Shown piece by piece: positions 1 through 6,100 of a DNA stretch of 7,569 nucleotides (the first letter of the stretch is position 1; each line of letters begins with the position of its first letter). A program made the translations under genes and the position numbers. Origin of the DNA: Clostridiales bacterium. GTDB lineage: Bacteria; Bacillota; Clostridia; Lachnospirales; CAG-274. The notes beneath the pieces were generated by a model. That model did not search any database. It saw only the letters and a program-made list of their open reading frames with translations, and was not told the DNA's origin. The stretch lies in the NCBI GenBank assembly GCA_021203425.1, contig JAJQBF010000267.1, positions 6,571-14,139 of the forward strand, given 5' to 3'.

Positions 1-43
1 GGCTCGCCTACCCGACTGCGTTGTAACCAACCAACTCCGGCTT
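1..43 (+). repeat. Tail of a dispersed repeat copy, cut by the window edge
   Basis: The first 43 bases align without gaps to 2231-2273, with 31 of 43 positions identical by my hand count. Both begin GGCTCGCC, share GTAACCA in the middle and end GCTT. At 2231 this sequence is the downstream part of a longer double-hairpin repeat, so the window probably starts inside another copy whose hairpin half lies outside. A weak promoter-like pair, TTGTAA (21-26) and TCTTAT (44-49) with a 17-base gap, overlaps its end. Each box matches consensus at only 4 of 6 positions, so I do not call it a promoter. Confidence 0.55.
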
Positions 44-102
44 TCTTATTCCTTAAAAGATACGGAAACTTTACGGAAAACCAATAAACTACATGAGCAT
101 AC

Positions 103-228
103 TCGCCGAAAGTCAAACAGCTTTCGGCGAAAGAGGAGCAGCCCCCGAAGTGTATCTTGCTTTCGTATCACAAAGGATACGTAAACAAATGCACACAGGG
201 GGGCTGCGACGAGAGGAGGAATATTCAA
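103..228 (+). promoter_or_regulatory. Structured 5' leader of the sortase-pilin operon
   Basis: Three nested or adjacent stems can be drawn by eye. (1) 103-112 pairs with 121-130 (TCGCCGAAAG with CTTTCGGCGA), 10 bp with an 8-base loop. (2) GCAGCCCCC at 138-146 pairs with GGGGGCTGC at 199-207, 9 bp, closing a domain of about 70 nt. (3) Inside it, CGTATC at 164-169 pairs with GATACG at 176-181. Competing pairings exist: GTATC occurs at 152-156 and again at 165-169, and both can pair with GATAC at 176-180; CTTTC at 121-125 can also pair with GAAAG at 129-133. The ribosome binding site starts five bases after the closing stem. This fits a cis-acting RNA controlling the sortase and pilin. I could not match it to the c-di-GMP-I or -II, c-di-AMP, T-box, cobalamin, TPP or fluoride riboswitch consensus. 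There is no T-run, so a translational rather than terminator mechanism is more likely. Confidence 0.5.
213..220 (+). promoter_or_regulatory. Ribosome binding site of the class C sortase
   Basis: GAGGAGGA lies 8 bases before ATG at 229, which is ideal spacing. It decides the start: the same frame is open from a TTG at 157, but that codon has no such site and lies inside the structured leader. Confidence 0.8.
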
Positions 229-1071
229 ATGAAAAAACACTGGTCAACCATTGTGTTGGTTTTGATTTTTCTGTTTGGAATATCCCTCCTTCTTTATCCC
301 ACTGTCAGCAACTATTGGAACTCCTTCCATATGAGCCGTGTCATAGAAGACTATGAAAAAGCCCTCGACAATTTAGACAGCGAAACCTACAGAAAGATTT
401 TAAACTCCGCAAAGGATTATAACGACCTTCTTGCAAAAACACAGTCACAGGTAACACTTCCCGATAATAAGCTTGAGGAATATAACAACCAGCTCAGCGT
501 TGCCGGTTCTATAATTATGGGCTATATAGAAATACCCGAAATAAATGTAGATCTGCCTATTTACCACGGAACTTCCGACAGCGCCTTGCGTTACGGAACA
601 GGTCACCTCAACGGAACGTCCCTGCCTATAGGGGGTGAAAGCTCCCACTGTGTAATCTGCGGTCACAGAGGGCTTGCCTCTGCAAGGCTTTTTACCGACC
701 TTGACAGACTGACAATAGGCGACGAATTTACGCTTTATATACTTGATGATACCTACACATATGAGGTCTGCGATATCTATATAGTTGAGCCAAATGATGT
801 AAGCAAGCTGTTAATAGAAGACGGAGAAGACTACTGTACTCTTTACACCTGTACCCCCTACGGCATAAACACCCAAAGGCTTTTGATAAGGGGCAGAAAT
901 ATAAGCAGCTATGCCTCACACATTCGTGTTTCTTCCGAAGCCTACAAAATAGATTCCTATATTGCGGCGCCTATTTTTGCAATTCCCCTATTGTTTATTT
1001 TACTTATATGGCTTATAATAAGCACAGGAAAAAATAAGAAAGGAGGGGACGATACCTTTAATGATGAATAA
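229..1071 (+). CDS. Class C (pilin-type) sortase
   Basis: This is a membrane transpeptidase of 280 residues that cleaves LPXTG-type sorting signals and, in class C, joins pilin subunits through a lysine. Membrane segments are at about 6-24 and 243-264, the usual two-anchor layout of class C. The sortase domain (Pfam PF04203 type) spans about 97-222. The catalytic triad is His146 (in GHRGLASARLFTDLD), Cys208 (in TLYTCTPYG) and Arg217, nine residues after the Cys as in known pilus sortases. The flanking TPYGINTQRLLIRG is class C-typical. The residue before GHRG is Cys144, where Ser is common. No Asp-Pro-aromatic lid motif is visible before the barrel; the corresponding region (about 76-90) reads TLPDNKLEEY. 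The last 11 bases overlap the pilin-like gene, implying one transcript and coupled translation. The substrate is most likely that neighbour. Class assignment is strong; the substrate is inferred from position. Confidence 0.93.
   Translation: MKKHWSTIVLVLIFLFGISLLLYPTVSNYWNSFHMSRVIEDYEKALDNLDSETYRKILNSAKDYNDLLAKTQSQVTLPDNKLEEYNNQLSVAGSIIMGYIEIPEINVDLPIYHGTSDSALRYGTGHLNGTSLPIGGESSHCVICGHRGLASARLFTDLDRLTIGDEFTLYILDDTYTYEVCDIYIVEPNDVSKLLIEDGEDYCTLYTCTPYGINTQRLLIRGRNISSYASHIRVSSEAYKIDSYIAAPIFAIPLLFILLIWLIISTGKNKKGGDDTFNDE
1041..1048 (+). promoter_or_regulatory. Ribosome binding site of the pilin-like gene
   Basis: AGGAGGGG lies inside the 3' end of the sortase gene, 12 bases before ATG 1061 and 15 before the second in-frame ATG at 1064. 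The spacing is somewhat long and favours 1061. Its position inside the upstream reading frame suggests translational coupling. Confidence 0.6.
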
Positions 1072-1738
1072 AATTATAAAGAATGTATGGAGATGTTTTT
1101 CGGGTTTAATCCTGGCTGCCGCCGCTTTCGGCTTTATGTCGGTTTGTGTTTTGGCTGAAGAAATTAACCTCGGAAAGACAGGCTCAATTACAATTAAATT
1201 TGTTTCTTCCGAAACAGACGAGCCTATAACAGGCAGCGAATTTACCTTTTATCAGGTAGCTGTGCTTTCAGAAGAAGATAATAATTTAATCTATACCTAC
1301 TGCGGCGATTTCTACTATTGTACAGAAGACTTAAGCGGAAGTCTTAACCAGGCTCTGGCGGAAAAATTAGAGGAATATGCCAAAGAAAATAATGCAGTTG
1401 GAACAGTCAAAACAACAGGCACTGACGGAACGGCGGAGTTTGACAATCTCCCCTTGGGGCTTTATCTTGTGAATGAAACAAAAACCTCCGGCAATTATCG
1501 CTCGGCAGGTCCCTTCCTTGTGGCTCTCCCCGTTTATCAAAACAACAGCTGGGTTTATGATATAACGGCTATGCCTAAGCCCGAAAGCTTTGAAGAAAGC
1601 CCCTCCGAAACCACAACGGAAAGCGACAGCGGCGGCGAAGGCTCAGTCGAAACCACAACAGAAGGAACGGAAACAACAACCGCGGCATCAGACGGCGGCG
1701 GCGGTGGCGGCGGCAGTGATGACGATGATGACCGATGA
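1061..1738 (+). CDS. Secreted pilin-like protein, N-terminal part, cut short by a frameshift
   Basis: The frame encodes 225 residues and ends at TGA 1736-1738. A signal peptide covers about 1-32, with cleavage likely after VLA. A CnaB/SpaA-type beta domain spans about 40-172: strand SITIKF (Lys46), EFTFYQV (60-66), GTAEFDNLPLGLYLVNET (Glu139) and the final strand with Asp167. Lys46, Glu139 and Asp167 sit where isopeptide-forming residues of such domains usually lie (inferred). Trp164 to Lys173 (WVYDITAMPK) keeps the spacing of the pilin motif WxxxVxVYPK, so Lys173 is the candidate cross-linking lysine. After that come a Ser/Thr/Glu-rich stretch, seven glycines and an Asp run. Removing one C at 1732-1733 joins the Asp run to the frame that carries the stalk and LPQTG signal, giving a 343-residue protein. 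As read, the product would be secreted but not anchored or polymerised. The gene follows a class C sortase directly. Family assignment is good; whether it forms pili is inference. Confidence 0.8.
   Translation: MMNKIIKNVWRCFSGLILAAAAFGFMSVCVLAEEINLGKTGSITIKFVSSETDEPITGSEFTFYQVAVLSEEDNNLIYTYCGDFYYCTEDLSGSLNQALAEKLEEYAKENNAVGTVKTTGTDGTAEFDNLPLGLYLVNETKTSGNYRSAGPFLVALPVYQNNSWVYDITAMPKPESFEESPSETTTESDSGGEGSVETTTEGTETTTAASDGGGGGGGSDDDDDR
1695..1713 (+). repeat. 19-bp GGC-rich direct repeat, copy 1
   Basis: GCGGCGGCGGTGGCGGCGG occurs identically at 1695-1713 and 1759-1777. Both copies encode glycine runs, but in reading frames that differ by one base. The 64-base offset is one more than a multiple of three. 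Confidence 0.9.
1733..1733 (+). other. Apparent single-base insertion (frameshift site) in the pilin-like gene
   Basis: The trinucleotide pattern GAT/GAC is perfect on both sides of 1732-1733, where CC stands in place of C. Deleting one C gives an unbroken Asp run and fuses both halves. The exact base is ambiguous between 1732 and 1733. Confidence 0.75.
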
Positions 1739-2093
1739 CGACGATAACGACAAGCCAAGCGGCGGCGGTGGCGGCGGAGGTACCTCCTATATTATAGGCG
1801 AACCCGACCCTGACCCGACCCCCTCACCCTCCGGCAGCTCCGGTTCTCACAGTAATTCGGATAACGGCTCCGATGATGCCGACGATCCCGATGATGTGAG
1901 CGAAGAAGATAAGAAAGAAAATCAAGTCGGAGACTTCCCGGGAACCGACCCCGATGAAGACGATGCGGAAATTACCGAAGAGGAGTCTTCCGAAAAACTT
2001 CCTCAAACGGGTCAGAACAATCTTCCCGTTCCCATTTTGGCTTTTTGCGGCTTAGTTATGTTTACCGCCGGCTGGAAACTTTACTTTAAATGA
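1734..2093 (+). pseudogene. Out-of-frame C-terminal stalk and LPQTG sorting signal of the pilin-like gene
   Basis: Read in the +1 frame from 1734, this stretch continues the Asp run without a break. It then gives a glycine run, a Ser/Pro/Asp/Glu-rich acidic stalk (EPDPDPTPSPS, SDDADDPDD) and a complete cell-wall sorting signal. The signal is LPQTG at 1998-2012, a hydrophobic segment of about 16 residues (VPILAFCGLVMFTAGW) and a short tail with two lysines, stopping at TGA 2091-2093. A sorting signal of this quality has no purpose by itself, and there is no start codon with a ribosome binding site for it, so it is the 3' part of the gene starting at 1061. In the restored 343-residue protein LPQTG would be residues 313-317. 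It could be dead, switched off, or intact with a sequencing error. Confidence 0.82.
1759..1777 (+). repeat. 19-bp GGC-rich direct repeat, copy 2
   Basis: This is identical to 1695-1713. Recombination or slippage between the copies would remove 64 bp, including the extra C, and would join the two frames of the pilin-like gene (Gly run straight into GTSYIIGEP). Confidence 0.9.
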
Positions 2094-2123
2094 TTTTATA
2101 AAATGCAGCAAAAGAAAAGGTTA

Positions 2124-2165
2124 CTTAGTCTCCCCTTCGATAAGGGAGATGCCGTCAAAAGGACA
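2124..2165 (+). repeat. Degenerate head of the dispersed hairpin repeat
   Basis: CTTAGTCTCCCCTTCGATAA here resembles CTTAGCCTCCCCTTTGATAA at 2172. It is followed by GGGAGATGCCGTCAAAAGGACA, a decayed form of the second hairpin. It lies directly upstream of the full copy, so two heads stand in tandem in the gap after the pilin-like gene. Confidence 0.6.
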
Positions 2166-2171
2166 AGCTAA

Positions 2172-2273
2172 CTTAGCCTCCCCTTTGATAAGGGGAGGGG
2201 GACCGTCCAAAGGACGGTGGAGGGGTCGATGGCTCGCCAACCAAACTACAGTGTAACCACCCCACCTAAGCTT
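2172..2273 (+). repeat. Dispersed double-hairpin repeat, fullest copy
   Basis: The head has two perfect hairpins: CCTCCCCTT (2177-2185) with AAGGGGAGG (2190-2198), loop TGAT; and ACCGTCC (2202-2208) with GGACGGT (2212-2218), loop AAA. GGAGGGGTC then follows, and its GGAGGGG can compete for the first CCTCCCC. The tail (2231-2273) matches the left edge of the window. A near-identical head occurs at 3005-3055. This resembles a small non-coding palindromic repeat family of the REP/MITE kind; no transposase or terminal target duplication is visible. With the degenerate head and the promoter-poor flank, it accounts for most of the gap at 2094-2313. Confidence 0.8.
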
Positions 2274-2313
2274 TTGTATATAACCACATTATTTAATGAC
2301 GGGAGTGTAAAAA

Positions 2314-2915
2314 ATGCGCCGTAAATTAGGTCTTTTATTAATGATATTCGGGACGGTGCTGCTTATCGGGGCAATATCCCTGCTTGTTTATAATTACACA
2401 GACAATAAACGAGCCGGAAAGAATCGGAAACCATTCTTTCAGAGCTCCACAGCCTTATTGAAAAGAAAGAAAGTGACGATAAAACGGATAATTCCGTTTA
2501 TATATACCCCAAAGATGATGAAACACCGGCTGTTGAGCTTGACGGAAAATATTATATAGGGATTTTGTCTATACCTGCTTTGGAGCTTGAACTGCCTGTT
2601 ATAAAAAACTGGAGTTATGCCGGTTTGAAAACAGCCCCCTGCTGTTATTCCGGCTCTGCGGCGTCAAATGACTTGGTAATAGCCGGTCATAATTATAACA
2701 CCCACTTCGGCAGACTTAAATATGTCAGAGAAGGCGGCGAGGTAATATTTACCGATATAAACGGCAGTGTATATAAATATGAAACCTATTCTACGGAAAC
2801 CCTCGCCCCCACAGCCATAGAAGATATGATATCGGGAGACTATCCCCTGACTTTGTTCACCTGTAACTACAGCGGACAGGCAAGAATCGCCCTGCGCTGC
2901 CTGCGTATACATTAA
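2314..2915 (+). pseudogene. Second sortase (not class C), interrupted by a frameshift
   Basis: The gene starts at ATG 2314 after GGGAG at 2301-2305 (8-base gap). The first 35 residues give a membrane anchor (about 5-27: LGLLLMIFGTVLLIG). Near 2418-2421 the frame breaks. Adding one A to the run in GGAAAGAA restores a continuous protein of about 200 residues, through ESETILSELHSLIEKKE, GKYYIGILSIPALELELPV, then AGHNYNTHFG with catalytic His (about 126), TLFTCNYSG with Cys (about 184), and QARIALRC with Arg (about 191 or 195), ending at TAA 2913-2915. The THFG, GDYPLTLFTC and LRC context differs from the class C sortase upstream, so it is a distinct subfamily acting on another signal or step. 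I do not assign a class. As read, translation from 2314 ends at TAG 2557-2559 with 81 residues and no catalytic domain. The gene may be broken in nature or affected by a base-calling error. Confidence 0.8.
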
Positions 2916-2927
2916 AAAGACCAAATT

Positions 2928-2987
2928 AAAGACAGAGAAAATGCTGTTTAAGATTTCCCTTAAACTCTGCATCTTCTCTGTCTTTTT
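2928..2987 (+). terminator. Long hairpin terminator after the second sortase
   Basis: AAAGACAGAGAA (2928-2939) pairs with TTCTCTGTCTTT (2974-2985). ATGC with GCAT continues the stem across one A/C mismatch, and after a small internal loop GTTTAAG (2946-2952) pairs with CTTAAAC (2959-2965). A T-run (TCTTTTT) closes it 70 bases after the stop codon. Read on the minus strand, the same hairpin is followed by T-rich sequence (TTTAATTTGGTCTTTTT), so it may also stop the convergent minus-strand gene. Confidence 0.85.
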
Positions 2988-3004
2988 ATGATCCGGTTAT
3001 CAAG

Positions 3005-3055
3005 CCCTCCCCTTCGATAAGGGGAGGGGAACCGTCCAAAGGACGGTGGAGGGGT
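3005..3055 (+). repeat. Dispersed double-hairpin repeat, third copy
   Basis: CCCTCCCCTT (3005-3014) pairs with AAGGGGAGGG (3019-3028), and ACCGTCC (3031-3037) with GGACGGT (3041-3047), followed by GGAGGGGTC. This is nearly the same as 2177-2227 and in the same orientation. Its tail diverges: a palindromic GC-rich segment comes next, and similarity to the other tails (CACCAAACTGCGGTG, compare 2239-2253) resumes only at about 3117. Confidence 0.8.
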
Positions 3056-3064
3056 CAAAACTTG

Positions 3065-3102
3065 CGGCACCACGCCGGAACCCGGCACCACCTCGGTGTC
3101 GG
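3065..3102. repeat. GC-rich palindromic segment in the convergent intergenic gap
   Basis: GGCACCAC occurs twice (3066-3073 and 3084-3091). CCGGCACC (3082-3089) pairs with GGTGTCGG (3095-3102) with one G-T pair, and GCCGG (3074-3078) can pair with CCGGC (3082-3086). No T-run follows on either strand. It is absent from the copy at 2172-2273, so it looks like an insertion into, or replacement of, part of the repeat tail. Confidence 0.45.
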
Positions 3103-3155
3103 TTCAACAACTCATTCACCAAACTGCGGTGCAGCCTAATTTGCCGAACTTTATA

Positions 3156-6100
3156 TTAAGCCGCATAAATCAATTTATACAGTTCGTTTAAAACTGAGGC
3201 GCTTTGTCCCTTTACGGCATATGCCGCCGGATAAAGATTTCCGCTTTGGGTTCCGCTTATTATTCCGCTTTCAATTAAAGCGTTAAGGGGTGCTGCTGCG
3301 TAGTCTGAAATATATTCACTGTCGCCGAAACCGCTTATATAATCTTCTGCGGTATCAATTTCAAAGTCCTGTGCTTTAAGGAAATTATATGTCATTACAA
3401 ACATATCCTGTCTTGTCAGATATTCTTCGGGGTTAAACCTGCCGTTTAAATCGCCTGAAACAATACCCATTTCCTTAGCGTTTCCTACTCCGTTTGCATA
3501 GCTCTTTCCCGGGTCAACGTCTGTAAAGTTGTCTGCCGGTACGTCTGTCTCCCCTATCAATGTCATAAGACCTGTTATAAACTCGCCCCTTGTCACATAT
3601 TGGCTGTTATAATTTTCAACAACATAATTCTTAAGGGTTGAACTGTCTGACATTAACGCACTTACAACGCAGCCGGCTATAGTATAAGCTCCGAACCGGT
3701 TATAATGTACTGTATCAAGACCTTTTTCTGTGTCTGTGTAGTAAGCAAACAGTTTTTCACTGCCGCTTTCGCCCATTGCATCATATAAATCGGCAGTAAT
3801 CTGAGTCATATCTATAAAGCTTACTCTCGTTTCCGCTGCAAGCTCTCTTACCGCATCATCATATATACCATGGTCATCGGCTGTCTTTCCGTTTACAAAG
3901 TCACGAACGGAAACAGGACTTAACAATACGGGAATTGCCCCTGCATTCTGCGCCGGAACGATATAATAGGTGTAAAGATAATATTTAAATGAACCTATTG
4001 TGTTTTTATCCCCTGTGGGGTCTGTCCAGCGGTTTGCGGCGTCTTCTTCTGTAGAATTCTTTTGGTCATTATGTCCGAACTGTATGAAAACATAATCGCC
4101 CTTCTGAACTTCGTCTAAGAAGATTTGATAGTTGTCCTCCGTTGTAAAACTCTTTGAACTTCTGCCGCTTATAGCAAGGTTTTTAACCTCTAAGCTGTCT
4201 GCCATATAGTCGGAAAGATGCATACCCCAACCCTCTCTTACAATATTGTGGGTTGCGTCTGTTTCGTAATTGCAGGCTGTGGAATCTCCCAAAATAAAGG
4301 CTGTGGCTTTTCTTAAGCCTGTGTCGGAGGTTATATCTTCATCGGGATCTTTTGTATATTCCTTTATTTCAAGACTTGACTCATCAATAAGCTCCCTTAC
4401 CATTCCGGCAATTGTAAATGCACCGTATTTGCTGTGGTGTGTTTTGTCAATCTTGCCGTCGGCTTTGACATCGTGAAGAAGTGATGCCTCATTTTCGCCT
4501 AAAGAATTGTAAAGGCTTTCCGTTTCTCCGAACATATCCAAACATACAACGTCTTCTTCCTCCGCAAGCTGTTTCATAGCTGTTACGTAAGCGTTGTTTT
4601 CCGTTGTACTGTCATCATGGTGAGCATAAATTTTTCCGTCTTCGCCGAAATACATTCTTGTAACGGGAGTTACCAAAACGGGAATTGCCCCCTTAGACCT
4701 TGCTCCGTCAATATACTGTTTCAAATACCACTTATAGGTTCCTCCGCAGTCATAGGAGTAGTAAAGCCCCGAATACATATATTCGGTATCAAGGGCTAAA
4801 AGCTCGTCAGGTGTTCTTGACATTGCTCCTGCTGTTACAGGGTAAATTCCGTCTTCATCGGGAGTACCCAAAGGACAGTAGCGTTCCGTCAAATAAGCCT
4901 CATCGTCTGAACAGTCATTGTGACCGAACTGTATAAACAGATAGTCTCCTTCCGAAATTTCTTCAAGAATCTCATCAAGTCTGCCTTGGTTTATGAAGGA
5001 ACGGCTGCTTCTTCCGCCTTCTGCCTTGTTTACTATTTCAACCTGACTGCCGTCGAAATATTCCTGTAAATATTCTCCCCAGCCCCCTGTTGAACGGGTT
5101 ATGCCGTAGGTTTTAACAGTTGAATCACCGGCGAGGAAAATCTGTGTTTTGCTGTCGTCATATTTCTTTACAACATCTGTCTTTCCCGTTACGATTATGT
5201 TGTCTAAAAGGGCAACTCCTGCCTTACCGTAAAATTTAAAGCCAACATAGCCGTCGGGAAGAACATCGTCTTTGTCAACAATAATCTTAGCAAGAGAAGA
5301 TGTATCCCCTCTGAGTGTAAGAGTATATTTAACTCTGCTGTCTGTTACAACCGCACTTATCGTAAAATAAGGATTGTCAAGCCCTGAATTTTGAGCCAAA
5401 GCTCCGGCGGCGCTTGTTTCGTCGCTGCCTATAAGAGTCTCCTTACCTTTAACAACCTCGTAAAGATAAAGCTTAACGGAGTTGCTGTCGTCGCCTTTAA
5501 CAAGGCTGTAGCGGTAATAGCTGTTTGTTTCGGGGTCATAGTTTGTTACTATATCAAAATAGTCAGAAGAAGAAAAACCTGTTTTTGTGGGGTTGAATCT
5601 CATTTGAGCCGAAAGAGTGAAAGCTCCTTCGATTTTATCCTCTGAAATTAAGCCTACCTCGTTTGTTGTGGCTGAACCTATGGCGTCATAGCCCTCACCT
5701 GTGTATAATGCCAAATTTTCATTTATATCCGTACCTTCTATAGGTGTAAAGGGAAGGTTTGTAAGGCTTGTAAATTCCTCGTGGATATAAGTAGGCGCCA
5801 CGTCGTAAAGAGGTTCGCATACATATGATGTACCGAGAGTACCGGAGGGACCGAACTTGTCATAGGAAGTAGTTGTTCTGGGAAGAACCTCAACCTTTAT
5901 CGATTTTCCTATGTCGTCATTCTGAACAATATAATAACCGGCATAATCTTTATCTCCCTGTTTAACAACTGTTCCGCCGGAATACCACTTTATAAAGCTG
6001 TTGTCAGCTTGATTGTCGGAGTCAAGCTCATAGCTGTAATCAACAACAAGGGTATCTCCCGGGTAAACGTCTTCGTCTTTATTTAATGAAAGCTCCTTTA

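Noticed and set aside
157..228. Longer sortase reading frame starting at TTG 157
   Set aside because: No ribosome binding site precedes it, the added 24 residues are polar and unlike a membrane anchor, and ATG 229 has an excellent site with a proper hydrophobic segment after it.
93..356. Plus-strand open frame of 87 codons over the leader and the sortase start
   Set aside because: It overlaps the leader stems and the real sortase in another frame, has no ribosome binding site and resembles no family.
1590..1733. Independent start for the LPQTG-bearing frame (TTG 1590)
   Set aside because: No ribosome binding site, and upstream of 1734 this frame reads only Lys/Gln/Pro/Ala repeats, while the other frame reads a sensible Ser/Thr stalk. 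The half belongs to the upstream gene.
1730..1741. Programmed +1 frameshift of the release-factor-2 kind at CGA TGA C
   Set aside because: TGA followed by C is a weak stop, but slipping from CGA to GAT gives poor codon pairing, and no stimulatory Shine-Dalgarno-like sequence stands just upstream.
1555..1758. Minus-strand open frame rich in proline and serine
   Set aside because: It is the complement of the GGC/GAT low-complexity stalk of the pilin-like gene; no start signal or domain.
2277..2284. Promoter for the second sortase at TATATAAC
   Set aside because: The -10-like bases have no acceptable -35 at 16-18 bases upstream; only the AT-rich context supports it.
2565..2915. Short sortase starting at TTG 2565
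   Set aside because: It lacks a ribosome binding site, membrane anchor and the first barrel strands. The same frame stays open and sortase-like further upstream, so it is the 3' part of the broken gene.
2664..2972. Minus-strand frame of 102 codons opposite the second sortase
   Set aside because: It lies antisense to conserved sortase motifs and the terminator, and shows no recognisable protein features.
2124..3055. CRISPR array made of the hairpin repeats
   Set aside because: Copies are few, irregularly spaced, of unequal length and separated by a gene.
4270..5645. Four plus-strand open frames opposite the pectin de-esterase
   Set aside because: All are antisense to conserved catalytic domains, with no ribosome binding sites or family resemblance.
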